Positions 25,000 to 33,490 of a DNA stretch of 64,000 nt are shown in pieces. The stretch is from Paucimonas sp. (GTDB lineage Bacteria > Pseudomonadota > Gammaproteobacteria > Pseudomonadales > Pseudomonadaceae). Under the pieces are notes generated by a model. It made no database searches and was not told the DNA's origin. It was given only the letters and a program-made list of their open reading frames with translations. A program made the position numbers and the translations under genes. Within the stretch, counting starts at the first letter, position 1, and every line of letters begins with the position of its first letter. Where the stretch lies: the NCBI GenBank assembly GCA_031253995.1, contig JAIRVG010000073.1, forward strand, positions 23,333-87,332, read 5' to 3'.

Positions 25000-27353
25000 C
25001 GGACTTCACCTTCCATCGGCACCGCGCGCATCGGCCGCACCTGCGCCGGTGGCGGCAACGGCACCGGCGCGGCGCTGCCCACCGGTGGCAGCACCGGCGC
25101 CTGCATGTCGCTCAGGGCCCAGTCGTGCTGCGGCTGCACACGCTGCTGGGCGCGGCGGATGAAGTCGTAGCGATTGAGGGTGACGCTGCGCCCGGTATCG
25201 GCATCGCGGACGATGTACGGGCGCAGGAACACCATCAGGTTGGTCTTGGTGCGCTGGCGCTTCTGGTAGCGGAACAGCGAGCCGATCCCCGGCAGGCTGG
25301 ACAGCCCGGGGATGCCTTCGTTGAGGTCGGTGACGTTGTCCTGCAGCAGGCCGCCGAGGACCATGATCTGCCCGTCGTCGAGGAGGATGCTGGTGTCGAT
25401 CGCGCGCTTGTTGGTGATCAGCCCGGCCGGCGAGGTGGTGCGCGTATCGATGCTGCTGACCTCCTGGTAGACGTCGAGCTTGACCGTGCCGCCTTCGGAA
25501 ATCTGCGGGCGGATGTTCAGCTTCAGGCCGATGTCCTCGCGCTGGATGGTCTGGAACGGGTTGTTGCTGGTGCCGCCGCCGTCGGTGACGTACTGGCCGC
25601 TGACAAAGGGGATGGTCTGGCCGACCATGATGCTCGCCGGCTCGTTGTCCAGGGTCAGCAGGTTGGGCGTCGACAGCACGTTGCTGCCGCCGCGGCTTTT
25701 CAGGGCCCGGGCGAGGACCTTGAGGTCGAGCACCTCGCCGATGCCGGGGATGTTCACCGTGCCATCCACCAGGCCGACGCTGAGACCGCTGGGCAAGACA
25801 TCCAGGGAGTTCTTCGCCGTGGTGTTGAAGCCACTGCCGCCCAGGTTGGCACCGCCGAACACCCCATTTCCACCGAGATTGCCGGCCTGCCACTGCACGC
25901 CCAGCTCGCTGGCTTCGTCCTCGCCGACCTCGACGATCAGGCCTTCGATCACCACCTGGGCGCGGCGCTGGTCGAGCAGGTCGATGACTTCGCGCAGGTT
26001 GCGGTACAGCGGTTCCGGCGCGGAAATCAGCAGGGTGTTGGTGGTGGCATCGGCCTGCACCGTGACGCCACCGGCGGAGAAGCCGGTGGCGGATTCGCCG
26101 TTCTGGGTCGAACCGGTCATGCCGTTGTTCGACGGCACGCCGGAGGGCGACGAACTCAGGTTGTTGCCGCTGCTGCTGCCGTAGCTGCTGGAGTTGCTGC
26201 TGTTGCCGCTGCTGGAATTGCTGCCGATCTTCGCGCCCGCACCACTGAGCCGGGAACGGCTGTCATCGCCTTCGCCGGTGGTGCCGGAGTCGCCGGTCAG
26301 CATGCCGCGCAGGGCCTGGGCCAGCTTGGTCGCCTGGGCATTGCGCAGGTACACCACGTGCAGGTTGCCGGGATTGCTCTGCACGCTGTCGAGCTTGGCG
26401 ATCAGGTCGCGGGCCAGCTGGGTGCGCTCGGGGCTCGGCGCGCGGATCACCAGGCTGTTGGAGCGCGGGTCGGCGATCACTACGGTCTTCTGCGCGCCGT
26501 CGCCGCCCTGGTTCTCCAGCAGGTCGGTGATGGTCGCGGCGATGTCGCTGGCGATGCCGTTCTGCACCGGCACCACGTCCATGTCGGCGGCGGCCGGGGT
26601 GTCGACGCTGGCAATGACCTGGGCGACCCGCTCCAGGTTCTCGGCGTAGTCGGTGACCACCACGGTGTTGTTGCCGGGGTAGGCGTTGATCGGGTTGTTC
26701 TGCGCGACGATGGGGCGCAGCACCGGGATCAGGTTGACCGCATTTTCGTAGCGCAGGCGGAAGGTCCGCGTGACCATGCCACCGGCAGCCGGCTGGTCGG
26801 CGTTGTACACCGGGCCGCCGATCACCCGGGCATCGGCTTCCGGCACCACCTGGCTGACGCCATCGATGTCCACCACGCTGAAGCCTTGCAGGCGCAGGCT
26901 GCCGAGCAGCATCTGGTAGGCGCGGCGGGCCGGCACCTCGCCTTCGGAAACCAGGGTCAGCTTGCCCTTGACCCGCGGATCGACGATGAACTGCCGGCCG
27001 GTGGCGCGGGACAGCGCGCGCACCACCGCGTCGATATCGGCATCGACGAAGTTCAGGTTCACCGGTTGATCGCCAAGCCCCGCCGGCGCCGCGGCGGGGC
27101 TGGCGCTGCTGCGTGGCGCTACCCCTCGACTGCCACTCAAGGCGCGACGTGCCTGCGCCGCCTGCGGGCGCTCCTGCACGTCGACATTGCGGATCGGCGC
27201 GGCCGGGCGCACCTGGGTCAGCGGCTTGCCGATCTCCTCGTCGGGTGGCAGTGGCCGGGTGTCCTGCGCGGTGCTGGCGCAGGCGCTCATCAGCAGCGCG
27301 ACACTGGCCGCTCCCAGCAGGCGCAGGCCGGGAAGTCCTGGAATGAGGGTCAT
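24996..27353 (-). CDS. hxcQ: Type II secretion secretin HxcQ (GspD), a lipoprotein
   Basis: The product has 785 residues. The N-terminus ends in a lipobox (LMSAC), so the secretin carries its own lipid anchor; P. aeruginosa HxcQ is a known self-piloting liposecretin, which fits the lack of a pilotin gene here. N0-N3 domains (about 75-480) contain 'NLNFVDADIDAVVRALSRAT' and 'GNNTVVVTDYAENLERVAQV'. A Ser/Asn/Gly-rich loop of about 60 residues interrupts N3 (encoded near 26100-26270). The secretin pore domain follows ('VIEGLIVEVGEDEASELGVQ', 'VPFVSGQYVTDGG'). Its ATG overlaps the hxcZ stop by four bases. Confidence 0.93.
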   Translation of the reverse strand: MTLIPGLPGLRLLGAASVALLMSACASTAQDTRPLPPDEEIGKPLTQVRPAAPIRNVDVQERPQAAQARRALSGSRGVAPRSSASPAAAPAGLGDQPVNLNFVDADIDAVVRALSRATGRQFIVDPRVKGKLTLVSEGEVPARRAYQMLLGSLRLQGFSVVDIDGVSQVVPEADARVIGGPVYNADQPAAGGMVTRTFRLRYENAVNLIPVLRPIVAQNNPINAYPGNNTVVVTDYAENLERVAQVIASVDTPAAADMDVVPVQNGIASDIAATITDLLENQGGDGAQKTVVIADPRSNSLVIRAPSPERTQLARDLIAKLDSVQSNPGNLHVVYLRNAQATKLAQALRGMLTGDSGTTGEGDDSRSRLSGAGAKIGSNSSSGNSSNSSSYGSSSGNNLSSSPSGVPSNNGMTGSTQNGESATGFSAGGVTVQADATTNTLLISAPEPLYRNLREVIDLLDQRRAQVVIEGLIVEVGEDEASELGVQWQAGNLGGNGVFGGANLGGSGFNTTAKNSLDVLPSGLSVGLVDGTVNIPGIGEVLDLKVLARALKSRGGSNVLSTPNLLTLDNEPASIMVGQTIPFVSGQYVTDGGGTSNNPFQTIQREDIGLKLNIRPQISEGGTVKLDVYQEVSSIDTRTTSPAGLITNKRAIDTSILLDDGQIMVLGGLLQDNVTDLNEGIPGLSSLPGIGSLFRYQKRQRTKTNLMVFLRPYIVRDADTGRSVTLNRYDFIRRAQQRVQPQHDWALSDMQAPVLPPVGSAAPVPLPPPAQVRPMRAVPMEGEVR

Positions 27354-27862
27354 GGGGAGTCCTTGTTCACAACGTGGGCTGACAGAACGATCTGTGCACT
27401 CACGGCATCCGTGGGAAGTTGTGTAGGGTCGTCGGCGAGCCGCTCGATATGCACCGAAACCACCTCGAAACCGATCTCGGCGGGGGCCTGGCCCAACCAG
27501 TCGAGCAGTGCCGGGCCGGAGGCCTGCGCCACGTCGAGGTGCCATTCACCTGGCGTCGTGTCGTCTACCCGGACCTTCAGTCCGGCCGCGTCCAGGCTGC
27601 GTTGCAGGCTGGCGCTGTCCGCAGCGGCACGGGGCGTGGCGGCGCCCAGCAGGCGATCCAGTTCACGGGTCTGCTGCTGCAAGGCCGGCAGGCGCTCGCG
27701 CCAGTGATCGAGACGGGCCAACGGTGGTTCGACGAACACCTGCCAGACCAGCAGCAAGGCCAGGGCCAGCCCGCCGAGGGACAGGGTGCGGCGCTCGCGG
27801 GGCGCGAGTCTGGCCCAACGCTGGCGCAGCGGCGCGAGCTGCAATGCCAGACGCTTATTCAT
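27350..27862 (-). CDS. hxcZ: Type II secretion protein HxcZ (GspM)
   Basis: The product has 170 residues: a short cytoplasmic tail ('MNKRLALQLAPLRQRWARL'), one membrane helix (about 28-46), a periplasmic coiled region and a small ferredoxin-like domain, the usual GspM layout. GspM stabilises GspL in the inner-membrane platform. Its ATG overlaps the hxcY end by eight bases and its stop overlaps the hxcQ start by four. Sequence conservation in this family is low; position in the operon and topology carry the call. Confidence 0.85.
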   Translation of the reverse strand: MNKRLALQLAPLRQRWARLAPRERRTLSLGGLALALLLVWQVFVEPPLARLDHWRERLPALQQQTRELDRLLGAATPRAAADSASLQRSLDAAGLKVRVDDTTPGEWHLDVAQASGPALLDWLGQAPAEIGFEVVSVHIERLADDPTQLPTDAVSAQIVLSAHVVNKDSP

Positions 27863-28952
27863 GGTTGTCCTCCGCCGCCGCGACGGCGGTTGCCCGGGCC
27901 AGGTGCCAGCCCTGGTCCCGCGCCTCGGCCTGGATGCCGAGACCGGCGAGGCCGCTTTGCCAGGACGCCAGGTCAGTGGCGTTGCGCCCTGGCAGCAAGT
28001 GCAGTTGCAGCGCACCTTCGGCGTACTGCAGGCGCTCCAGGCGCCCGTCGAGAAACGCCCCACCCTCACCCGCCGCCCGCAGCAAGCCGGCAAAGCTCTC
28101 GGCATTGCCGCTGCTGCGTGCGCCCAGACGCTCTCGCGCTTGCTGCAAGGGATTGAGCACGACCGGCAGTTCCGGGAACGCCGCCTGCACGCGTTGGCGC
28201 AACTGGGATTCGAGGCGCTGGCCCTCGTGGCTGAGTTCGCTGGTGTACCAGTGCAGACCGCCGATCCAGACCAGTAGCGCCGCCGCCCAGATGGCCGCCA
28301 CCCGGCCCAGGCCATCGCGGCTTGCACCAGCCGCCGCGGCCAGGCGCAAGCCCCAGCCGGGCACCTCGCCGCTCCAGCAGCGCGGATCGTCGCGACCGCC
28401 CAGGTGTTGCCAGGTTTCCTCGACGGGCGCCGCCTCCGCCACGGGATAGACCAGCGCCCGCTGGCGATCCAGGCGCAACAACAGGCAGCCATCCCAGATG
28501 CACGCGGTTGGCGCCTCCCCCGCTGGCAACAGGAAGGGCGTCGGCAGCACGTCCCGCGCCGTCAGCCGGCATTCCCCCAGCACCCGGCGGATGCGTCCCA
28601 GCTGCGAGGTATCGAGCCAGGCGACGGGCACTTCGCCGTCCGCGCTGCGGGCGCCCCAGGCCGTGCTGACGCTGCCGGGGTCGCCCAGTTGCAGGGGCTG
28701 GATCGCCAGTTCCACGGCACTGGCCAGACGCGCGGCGGGCAGCGCCGGCAGCGACAGGCTGGTCAGCCGGCAGTCCAGCGGGTGCAGATAGAGGGACAGC
28801 GGATGCCGGCCGATGCTCGCGGCCACCTCGGTCAGCGGCAACGGCCCATAGACCTTGACCTCACCGCTGGCCGACAACCAGGCCAGCCGCAGCAGCGACT
28901 TGTTGTCGAGCTGCTCCAGGGGCGGCAGCACGCCGCGCCAATGCGCCTTCAT
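27855..28952 (-). CDS. hxcY: Type II secretion protein HxcY (GspL)
   Basis: The product has 365 residues. An actin-like cytoplasmic domain (about 1-215) is followed by one membrane helix (about 225-245, 'VAAIWAAALLVWIGGLHWY') and a periplasmic ferredoxin-like domain (about 285-350). GspL links the GspE ATPase to the platform. ATG at 28952 overlaps the hxcX stop by four bases. The order X-Y-Z equals the canonical GspK-L-M order. Confidence 0.88.
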   Translation of the reverse strand: MKAHWRGVLPPLEQLDNKSLLRLAWLSASGEVKVYGPLPLTEVAASIGRHPLSLYLHPLDCRLTSLSLPALPAARLASAVELAIQPLQLGDPGSVSTAWGARSADGEVPVAWLDTSQLGRIRRVLGECRLTARDVLPTPFLLPAGEAPTACIWDGCLLLRLDRQRALVYPVAEAAPVEETWQHLGGRDDPRCWSGEVPGWGLRLAAAAGASRDGLGRVAAIWAAALLVWIGGLHWYTSELSHEGQRLESQLRQRVQAAFPELPVVLNPLQQARERLGARSSGNAESFAGLLRAAGEGGAFLDGRLERLQYAEGALQLHLLPGRNATDLASWQSGLAGLGIQAEARDQGWHLARATAVAAAEDNHE

Positions 28953-29926
28953 GATTCACTCCAGAGTATTTGCGTGCTGCCGTCATCCTGGCGGCGCACC
29001 AAGGCCTGCTGCGACACCACCCGACCCTGGGCCTGGGTACGGCCGTGGACGAGGAAGAAATTGCTGGTGATGCCGACGCGCAGGTTGCTGGCCTCCACGC
29101 CGCTTCGCCCCAGCCGGCTGGCAAAGTCGCCGCGATTGAGAAAGTGGACGCCCCTGTCGCGCTCGGCCAGGAGCAGTTGCATCCGCGCCAGTTCGTAGCC
29201 CGGCACCATCGCCGCAAGGACCACGGCCGGGGCGGTATTGGCATTGACCCAGGTGTTGCCCGGCAGCACGGTGACGTAGTCGCGCAGGCGCTCCAGGGTG
29301 CGGGCCTCGATTCCCGGCGTCGCGGCCAGGTCCTCGAAGTGCCGCAGCATGGGCAGGCGGGCCGGCCGGTAACGCAGCGCGGCGTTGGGCGAGGTGTCGC
29401 GACCGCTGTCGAAGGCCTCTTGTGCACCCCGTGCAGCCAGCGCCGCGGCGGCTCCGGCGGGGGCGTGGCCGATGCCGGCGAGCACCCGCGCGATGATGCG
29501 CTGCGCTTGCACGGCCGGTACTTGCAGGGCGTTGGCCAGGCGCAGGAATTCCTCCTCGGCGCGTGGATCGGCTTCGTTGCCCAGCACCAGGTTGCGCAGG
29601 TTGAACTTGGCCTGCTCGTCGTCCACCTGTGCCTCGTAGGGCGCCTGCTCCGGCGCCAGCATCAGGCGCAGGGACGGCGCGGCCCAAGGCTGTTGCAGGT
29701 GGGTCAGCGGTTCGGCGCGGCGCTGTTCCTCCAGTCCCTGGCGGACCCACAGCAGTCCGCCTTGAAGTGCCCAGTACGCTTGCAGGCGTTGCTGTTCGTC
29801 ATCGACCTGGTCGAGACGGGCCGACTCGCGGGCGATCAGCCCGGTGACGATCACCGCGACCGCGGTGACCACCAGCAGCGCACTGATGATCGCCACGCCG
29901 TCCTGGCGTCTGCTCCAAGGGTGCAC
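28949..29926 (-). CDS. hxcX: Type II secretion minor pseudopilin HxcX (GspK)
   Basis: The product has 325 residues, as expected for GspK, the large pseudopilin at the tip. The leader 'MHPWSRRQDGVAIISALLVV' (Met read from GTG) shows the prepilin cleavage context after Gly, followed by the hydrophobic helix. Glu at mature position 5 is absent, as is typical of GspK. A large alpha-helical insert ('FLRLANALQVPAVQAQRIIA') is also typical. Translation probably starts at GTG 29926, with GAGG about 6 bases upstream and 7 bases after hxcT. A prepilin peptidase is needed and is not encoded here. Confidence 0.88.
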   Translation of the reverse strand: MHPWSRRQDGVAIISALLVVTAVAVIVTGLIARESARLDQVDDEQQRLQAYWALQGGLLWVRQGLEEQRRAEPLTHLQQPWAAPSLRLMLAPEQAPYEAQVDDEQAKFNLRNLVLGNEADPRAEEEFLRLANALQVPAVQAQRIIARVLAGIGHAPAGAAAALAARGAQEAFDSGRDTSPNAALRYRPARLPMLRHFEDLAATPGIEARTLERLRDYVTVLPGNTWVNANTAPAVVLAAMVPGYELARMQLLLAERDRGVHFLNRGDFASRLGRSGVEASNLRVGITSNFFLVHGRTQAQGRVVSQQALVRRQDDGSTQILWSES

Positions 29927-29933
29927 GGCAACC

Positions 29934-30374
29934 TCACAACTGCCAGGAGCCGATGTCGGCGTTCACGCCTTCGCCGCCGGGCTGGTTGTCCGCGCCCAGG
30001 GAGAACACGTCGATTTCGCCATTGGCGCCGGGGTTGAGGTACTGGTACGGATGGCCCCAGGGATCGTTCGGCAGGCGTTCGAGGTAGCCACGGCCGCCCT
30101 GCTGTCCGCCGGAAGCCGGCTTCTCCACCAGGGCCTTGAGTCCCTGGTTCTGGTTCGGATAGCGGCCCTGGTCGAGGCGGTAGAGCTTGAGCGCCTGCAT
30201 CAGGCCGGCGATGTCCTGGCGCGCGGCGGTGGCCCGGGCCTGGTCCGGCCGGTCGAGGACCTTGGGCACCACCATGGCAGCGAGGATGCCGAGGATCACC
30301 ACCACCACCATGATCTCGATCAGGGTGAAGCCCGCTTGCCGCTTTCCTTGACGGCGGTACTGCCCGATATCCAT
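29934..30374 (-). CDS. hxcT: Type II secretion major pseudopilin HxcT (GspG)
   Basis: The product has 146 residues. The leader 'MDIGQYRRQGKRQAG' is followed by 'FTLIEIMVVVVILGILAAMV', a perfect type IV prepilin motif with Glu5. The GspG core follows ('ALKLYRLDQGRYPNQNQGLK', 'LPNDPWGHPYQYLNPG') with the calcium-site region near the C-terminus ('DVFSLGADNQPGG'). ATG at 30374 has AGGAG 8 bases upstream. It is the first gene of the hxcTXYZQRS series, divergent from hxcV. Confidence 0.94.
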   Translation of the reverse strand: MDIGQYRRQGKRQAGFTLIEIMVVVVILGILAAMVVPKVLDRPDQARATAARQDIAGLMQALKLYRLDQGRYPNQNQGLKALVEKPASGGQQGGRGYLERLPNDPWGHPYQYLNPGANGEIDVFSLGADNQPGGEGVNADIGSWQL

Positions 30375-30533
30375 GTCGACGCTCCTTGGCTGACTGCGAT
30401 GTGCGGCGGATTGTTTCAAGGCGATGTGTCAGGGGCGTGCCAAATCCTCGGGTGAATAGCCCTGGCTCAACCGGCGACACGGCTCTGCGACGCCGTTTTG
30501 CGCGCAGCGGGCGGTGCCAGGACTCCCGAGTTT

Positions 30534-30551
30534 CGGTCAAGTGCTGGTCAC
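30534..30551 (+). promoter_or_regulatory. Pho-box-like direct repeat upstream of hxcV
   Basis: CGGTCAA-GTGC-TGGTCAC: two half-sites, each matching 5 of 7 bases of the PhoB consensus CTGTCAT, spaced by the required 4 bases, on the plus strand and 45 bases before the hxcV ATG. CTAGCCT about 11 bases further on could be the -10. It would place hxcV under phosphate control. Confidence 0.5.
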
Positions 30552-30596
30552 CTGCGGCGGCTAGCCTGCCGACTCCCGCCTGGCGAGACCCTGACC

Positions 30597-30962
30597 ATGC
30601 GCAGACCGTCGCAACGTGGCTTCACCCTGATCGAGGTACTGGTGGCCCTGGCCATTGTCGCGGTGGCCCTGGCGGCCGCCAGCCGCGCCACCGCGCAGAT
30701 GATCGACAGCAATGCGCGCTTGCGCGACAAGACCCTGGCCCTGGCCGCGGCGGACAGCCGACTGGCCGAGTTGCGCCTGCAGCCCGAGCCGTCCGCTGGC
30801 AACAGCGACTGCACCCAGGGCGCCCTGCGCCTGCGCTGCGAGGTCCGCGTGCAGCCGATGCCGCAGGCACGCCTGTGGCGGGTCTGGGTGGACGTCCGCG
30901 CCAGCGGCGCGTCCGGCCCGCCGCTGGCGCGTCTGTTCACCGTGCTGGAGCGACGCCGATGA
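30597..30962 (+). CDS. hxcV: Type II secretion minor pseudopilin HxcV (GspI)
   Basis: The product has 121 residues. The leader 'MRRPSQRG' is followed by 'FTLIEVLVALAIVAVALAAA', a clear prepilin motif with Glu5. The mature part is short, and two cysteines in 'DCTQGALRLRCEV' may pair, as in other GspI proteins. ATG at 30597. It is transcribed away from hxcT and ends two bases before the convergent hxcP stop. The gene order hxcW-U-P-V-T is the same as in P. aeruginosa. Confidence 0.88.
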   Translation: MRRPSQRGFTLIEVLVALAIVAVALAAASRATAQMIDSNARLRDKTLALAAADSRLAELRLQPEPSAGNSDCTQGALRLRCEVRVQPMPQARLWRVWVDVRASGASGPPLARLFTVLERRR

Positions 30963-30964
30963 CT

Positions 30965-31393
30965 TCAGCGCGCCTTCAATTCCGCCAGGGCCGGTGGTGC
31001 CGCCAATGCCGGTACCAACACCCGCTGCTCGCGCCCGTGCCGCTCGATGACCAGGGTGTCGCCACTGATCTGCTTGATCCGCGCGCCGCCGGGCAGAGCC
31101 TCGCCTTCGCGGAAGGCCTGGGGCGCCTTGCCATCCAGGCTCACCAGTACCACCGGGCGAGCCCCGGACAGAATGCCGAGCAGCCGCGCATCGAGATCGC
31201 CGGAAGGTGCGGCGAACCAGCGCGCGGCGGCCAGCGGTGCCTGCTCGGCGGGCGCCTCCAGGGTGGTGAAGGCACCGGCTTCCAGTTGCGGGCTGGCGCC
31301 GTTGACCGCCCAGAACAACACGCCGCCGGCCAGGGCCAGCCAGCCACAGGTCTGTGCCACGCGGGTCAGGTCGGGACGCAAGATGAAATGCAT
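30965..31393 (-). CDS. hxcP: Type II secretion protein HxcP (GspC)
   Basis: The product has 142 residues: a short cytoplasmic N-terminus, one membrane helix (about 15-33, 'CGWLALAGGVLFWAVNG') and a homology-region (HR) beta domain (about 65-130, 'VLVSLDGKAPQAFREGEALP', 'ISGDTLVIERHGREQRVLV'). GspC connects the inner-membrane platform to the secretin through the HR domain. The C-terminal PDZ or coiled-coil domain of longer GspC proteins is missing. ATG at 31393 has GAGGAGG 8 bases upstream. The gene is antisense-oriented between hxcV and hxcU. Confidence 0.87.
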   Translation of the reverse strand: MHFILRPDLTRVAQTCGWLALAGGVLFWAVNGASPQLEAGAFTTLEAPAEQAPLAAARWFAAPSGDLDARLLGILSGARPVVLVSLDGKAPQAFREGEALPGGARIKQISGDTLVIERHGREQRVLVPALAAPPALAELKAR

Positions 31394-31456
31394 GACGGGG
31401 CCTCCTCTGCCAGGGTCGTCGTTGGGCGCAGGGTAGCCAGCAAACTTCACGGTTTT

Positions 31457-31900
31457 GTGTCACCGACTCGGGAGCAATCCGGCTTTACCCTGATCGAGGT
31501 GATGGTGGTGCTGGTGATCATCGGCATCGCCAGCGCCGCCATCGGGCTGTCGAGCCGCCCGGACCCGGCCCGGCTGCTGCGCGAAGATGCCCAGCGCCTG
31601 GCCCTGCAACTGCCGCTGGCCCAGGCCGAAGCGCGCCTGCGTGGGACGCCGATCCGCTGGCAGCCCGACCGGCGGGGCTATCGCTTCGTGGTGGCGGGCA
31701 GCGGCGAGGTGCTGCGCGGCGACACCCTGTTGCGCCCTGCCGAGTGGCGCGCGGGAGCGGTGGACGTCCAGGTGCAGCCGCGTCGCGTGGTGCAGCTGGA
31801 TGCCGAATGGATCGCACCGGCGCTGAGTATTCGCCTGTCGGACGGCCAGAACAGCGTGATGGTGGAACGGGAGGCGGACGGTCATGTGCAGGTGCGCTGA
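31457..31900 (+). CDS. hxcU: Type II secretion minor pseudopilin HxcU (GspH)
   Basis: The product has 147 residues if started at GTG 31457. The leader MSPTREQSG precedes 'FTLIEVMVVLVIIGIASAAI', a typical prepilin motif with Glu5. The mature domain is the GspH type ('LREDAQRLALQLPLAQAEAR', 'YRFVVAGSGEVLRGD'). No convincing ribosome site precedes the GTG, but no better start exists. It diverges from hxcP, and the region between their starts (31394-31456) must hold both promoters. Confidence 0.85.
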   Translation: MSPTREQSGFTLIEVMVVLVIIGIASAAIGLSSRPDPARLLREDAQRLALQLPLAQAEARLRGTPIRWQPDRRGYRFVVAGSGEVLRGDTLLRPAEWRAGAVDVQVQPRRVVQLDAEWIAPALSIRLSDGQNSVMVEREADGHVQVR

Positions 31901-32450
31901 GGTGGGGAAACGGCAGGCGGGCTTCACCCTGATCGAAGTCATGGTGGCCATCCTGCTGATGGCCCTGGTGAGCCTGATTGCCTGGCGTGGGCTGGACAGC
32001 ATCGGTGATGGCTCGGAGCGGATGAAGCGTGCCAGTGAGCAGTCCGCGGGGCTGGAGCGGGCGCTGAAGCAGTTGCAGCGGGACATCGAGCTGCGGGCTG
32101 ATGATCGCCTGGGCAACCTGGAGCCACCGGTGGCCGCGCTGCGGCATAGCGAGGACGGTGTCGAACTGATTCGCGTGGTGGCGCAACCTGCGGGGGCGCT
32201 GCAGCGGGTGCGCTGGTGGAAGCGCGGTGACCAGTTGTACCGCGCCACGGGCAAGGCGAGCGCGGATTGGCCGCTGGCGGCGCCGCGGGAGGAAGTGAAG
32301 GTGCTGGATCAGGTGAAGCGGTTCGGGGTGCGCGGGTGGTCGGCGGAAAAGGGTTGGAGCGCGTTGGGTGACGGGCCGTCAGGTGGGGTGGAGATTGTTG
32401 TCGAGCGCAGTGGTGGTGAGCGGTATCGGCGGGTGGTGGGGGGGCCTTGA
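31884..32450 (+). CDS. hxcW: Type II secretion minor pseudopilin HxcW (GspJ)
   Basis: The product has 188 residues from ATG 31884, which has GGGAGG 9 bases upstream inside hxcU. GTG at 31902 would give the shorter leader MGKRQAG and is a fair alternative. 'FTLIEVMVAILLMALVSLIA' is the prepilin helix with Glu5, and the rest is of GspJ type ('LERALKQLQRDIELRADDRL', 'RVRWWKRGDQLYRATGK'). GspJ, GspI and GspK form the pseudopilus tip. It overlaps hxcU by 17 bases and ends 22 bases before the convergent vreR stop. Confidence 0.88.
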   Translation: MCRCAEVGKRQAGFTLIEVMVAILLMALVSLIAWRGLDSIGDGSERMKRASEQSAGLERALKQLQRDIELRADDRLGNLEPPVAALRHSEDGVELIRVVAQPAGALQRVRWWKRGDQLYRATGKASADWPLAAPREEVKVLDQVKRFGVRGWSAEKGWSALGDGPSGGVEIVVERSGGERYRRVVGGP

Positions 32451-32472
32451 GGCGAGCACCTGCCAGCCCCCA

Positions 32473-33453
32473 TCACCCCAACAACACCACTCCACCCGGC
32501 AACTGCCGCACCCGCACACCAAAGGTATTGCGAATCAACGCCGCCACATCGCTCAACTGCGCCACGCTGAACCGCGCCTGCACCACGCGCCGGGCCAGTG
32601 CATCATCGACCAGCAGGATCAGCCCCGGACGGTAGCGGTTGATCTCCTCCACCACCTGGGCCATCGGCGCATCGTTGAACACCAGCATGCCCTGACGCCA
32701 GGCACTGGTCTCGCTGCGATCGAACCCTTCCGGTGCACCATCGCTGGTCTCGTCGTAGCTCATGCGCTGGCCACTGGCGAGACTGAAGCGCCGCCCCAGG
32801 TGATCGATTTCCAGCTGCCCGCTGAGACAGGCGACGCTGGTCCGCCCTTCGATCATGCGCATGTTGAACTGCGCTTCACGCACCACCACGCAGCCATTCC
32901 CGGCCGCCACCCGCAGCAGCTCGCCGGCAGCGGCACGGCGCGTATCGATCTCCGCCTCGCCCCCCAGCAACTCGATCAGCGAGTCAGCCCGCTCATGGTG
33001 AACATTGAGGCGGGTGGCAGTGTTCATCTCGATCACCGTGCTGGCATCCAGGCGCACCTGGCGCTGCTCGCCAACCTCGGTGCGATAGTCACCCGCCGCA
33101 CCGCCGGAGAACGTCATCCGCCCGGAAGAAAGCATCAAGGCCCCCACGCCGGCGGCCAGCGCACCGCCGAGGAACGCCCGGCGGGCCAGGACCCGCGGGC
33201 GCCCACGCGCCAGTACGTCGGCCGGCAAGGCACGGGTTTCGCCGTCCTGCAGGCTGGCCGCCTGGCCAAGCAGTTGCCACATCTGGCGGGCCTCGACGAA
33301 GGCGCGGACATGCTCCGGGCTGAGCGCGCACCAACGCCGGAAGGCATTGGCATCGCCCTGGGTCGCACTGCCGGACGTCAAACGCACCAACCAGGCCTGG
33401 GCCTGGTCGCGCAAGGAAGGTGCAGAAGCAAGTTCGGGATCGTTGGCGGTCAT
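32473..33453 (-). CDS. vreR: FecR-type anti-sigma factor VreR
   Basis: The product has 326 residues. A cytoplasmic N-terminal anti-sigma domain (about 10-85, 'WLVRLTSGSATQGDANAFRR') is followed by one membrane helix (about 92-110), a periplasmic FecR domain (about 120-215, 'DYRTEVGEQRQVRLDASTVI') and a C-terminal STN-like segment (about 254-324). FecR-type proteins hold an ECF sigma factor until signalled by an outer-membrane or periplasmic partner. It lies 37 bases after the sigma gene. Only its place between vreI and the hxc genes identifies it as VreR rather than another FecR. Confidence 0.85.
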   Translation of the reverse strand: MTANDPELASAPSLRDQAQAWLVRLTSGSATQGDANAFRRWCALSPEHVRAFVEARQMWQLLGQAASLQDGETRALPADVLARGRPRVLARRAFLGGALAAGVGALMLSSGRMTFSGGAAGDYRTEVGEQRQVRLDASTVIEMNTATRLNVHHERADSLIELLGGEAEIDTRRAAAGELLRVAAGNGCVVVREAQFNMRMIEGRTSVACLSGQLEIDHLGRRFSLASGQRMSYDETSDGAPEGFDRSETSAWRQGMLVFNDAPMAQVVEEINRYRPGLILLVDDALARRVVQARFSVAQLSDVAALIRNTFGVRVRQLPGGVVLLG

Positions 33454-33490
33454 CGATATGGGCTACGGGGCACGGTTTTCCGGAGGTTCA

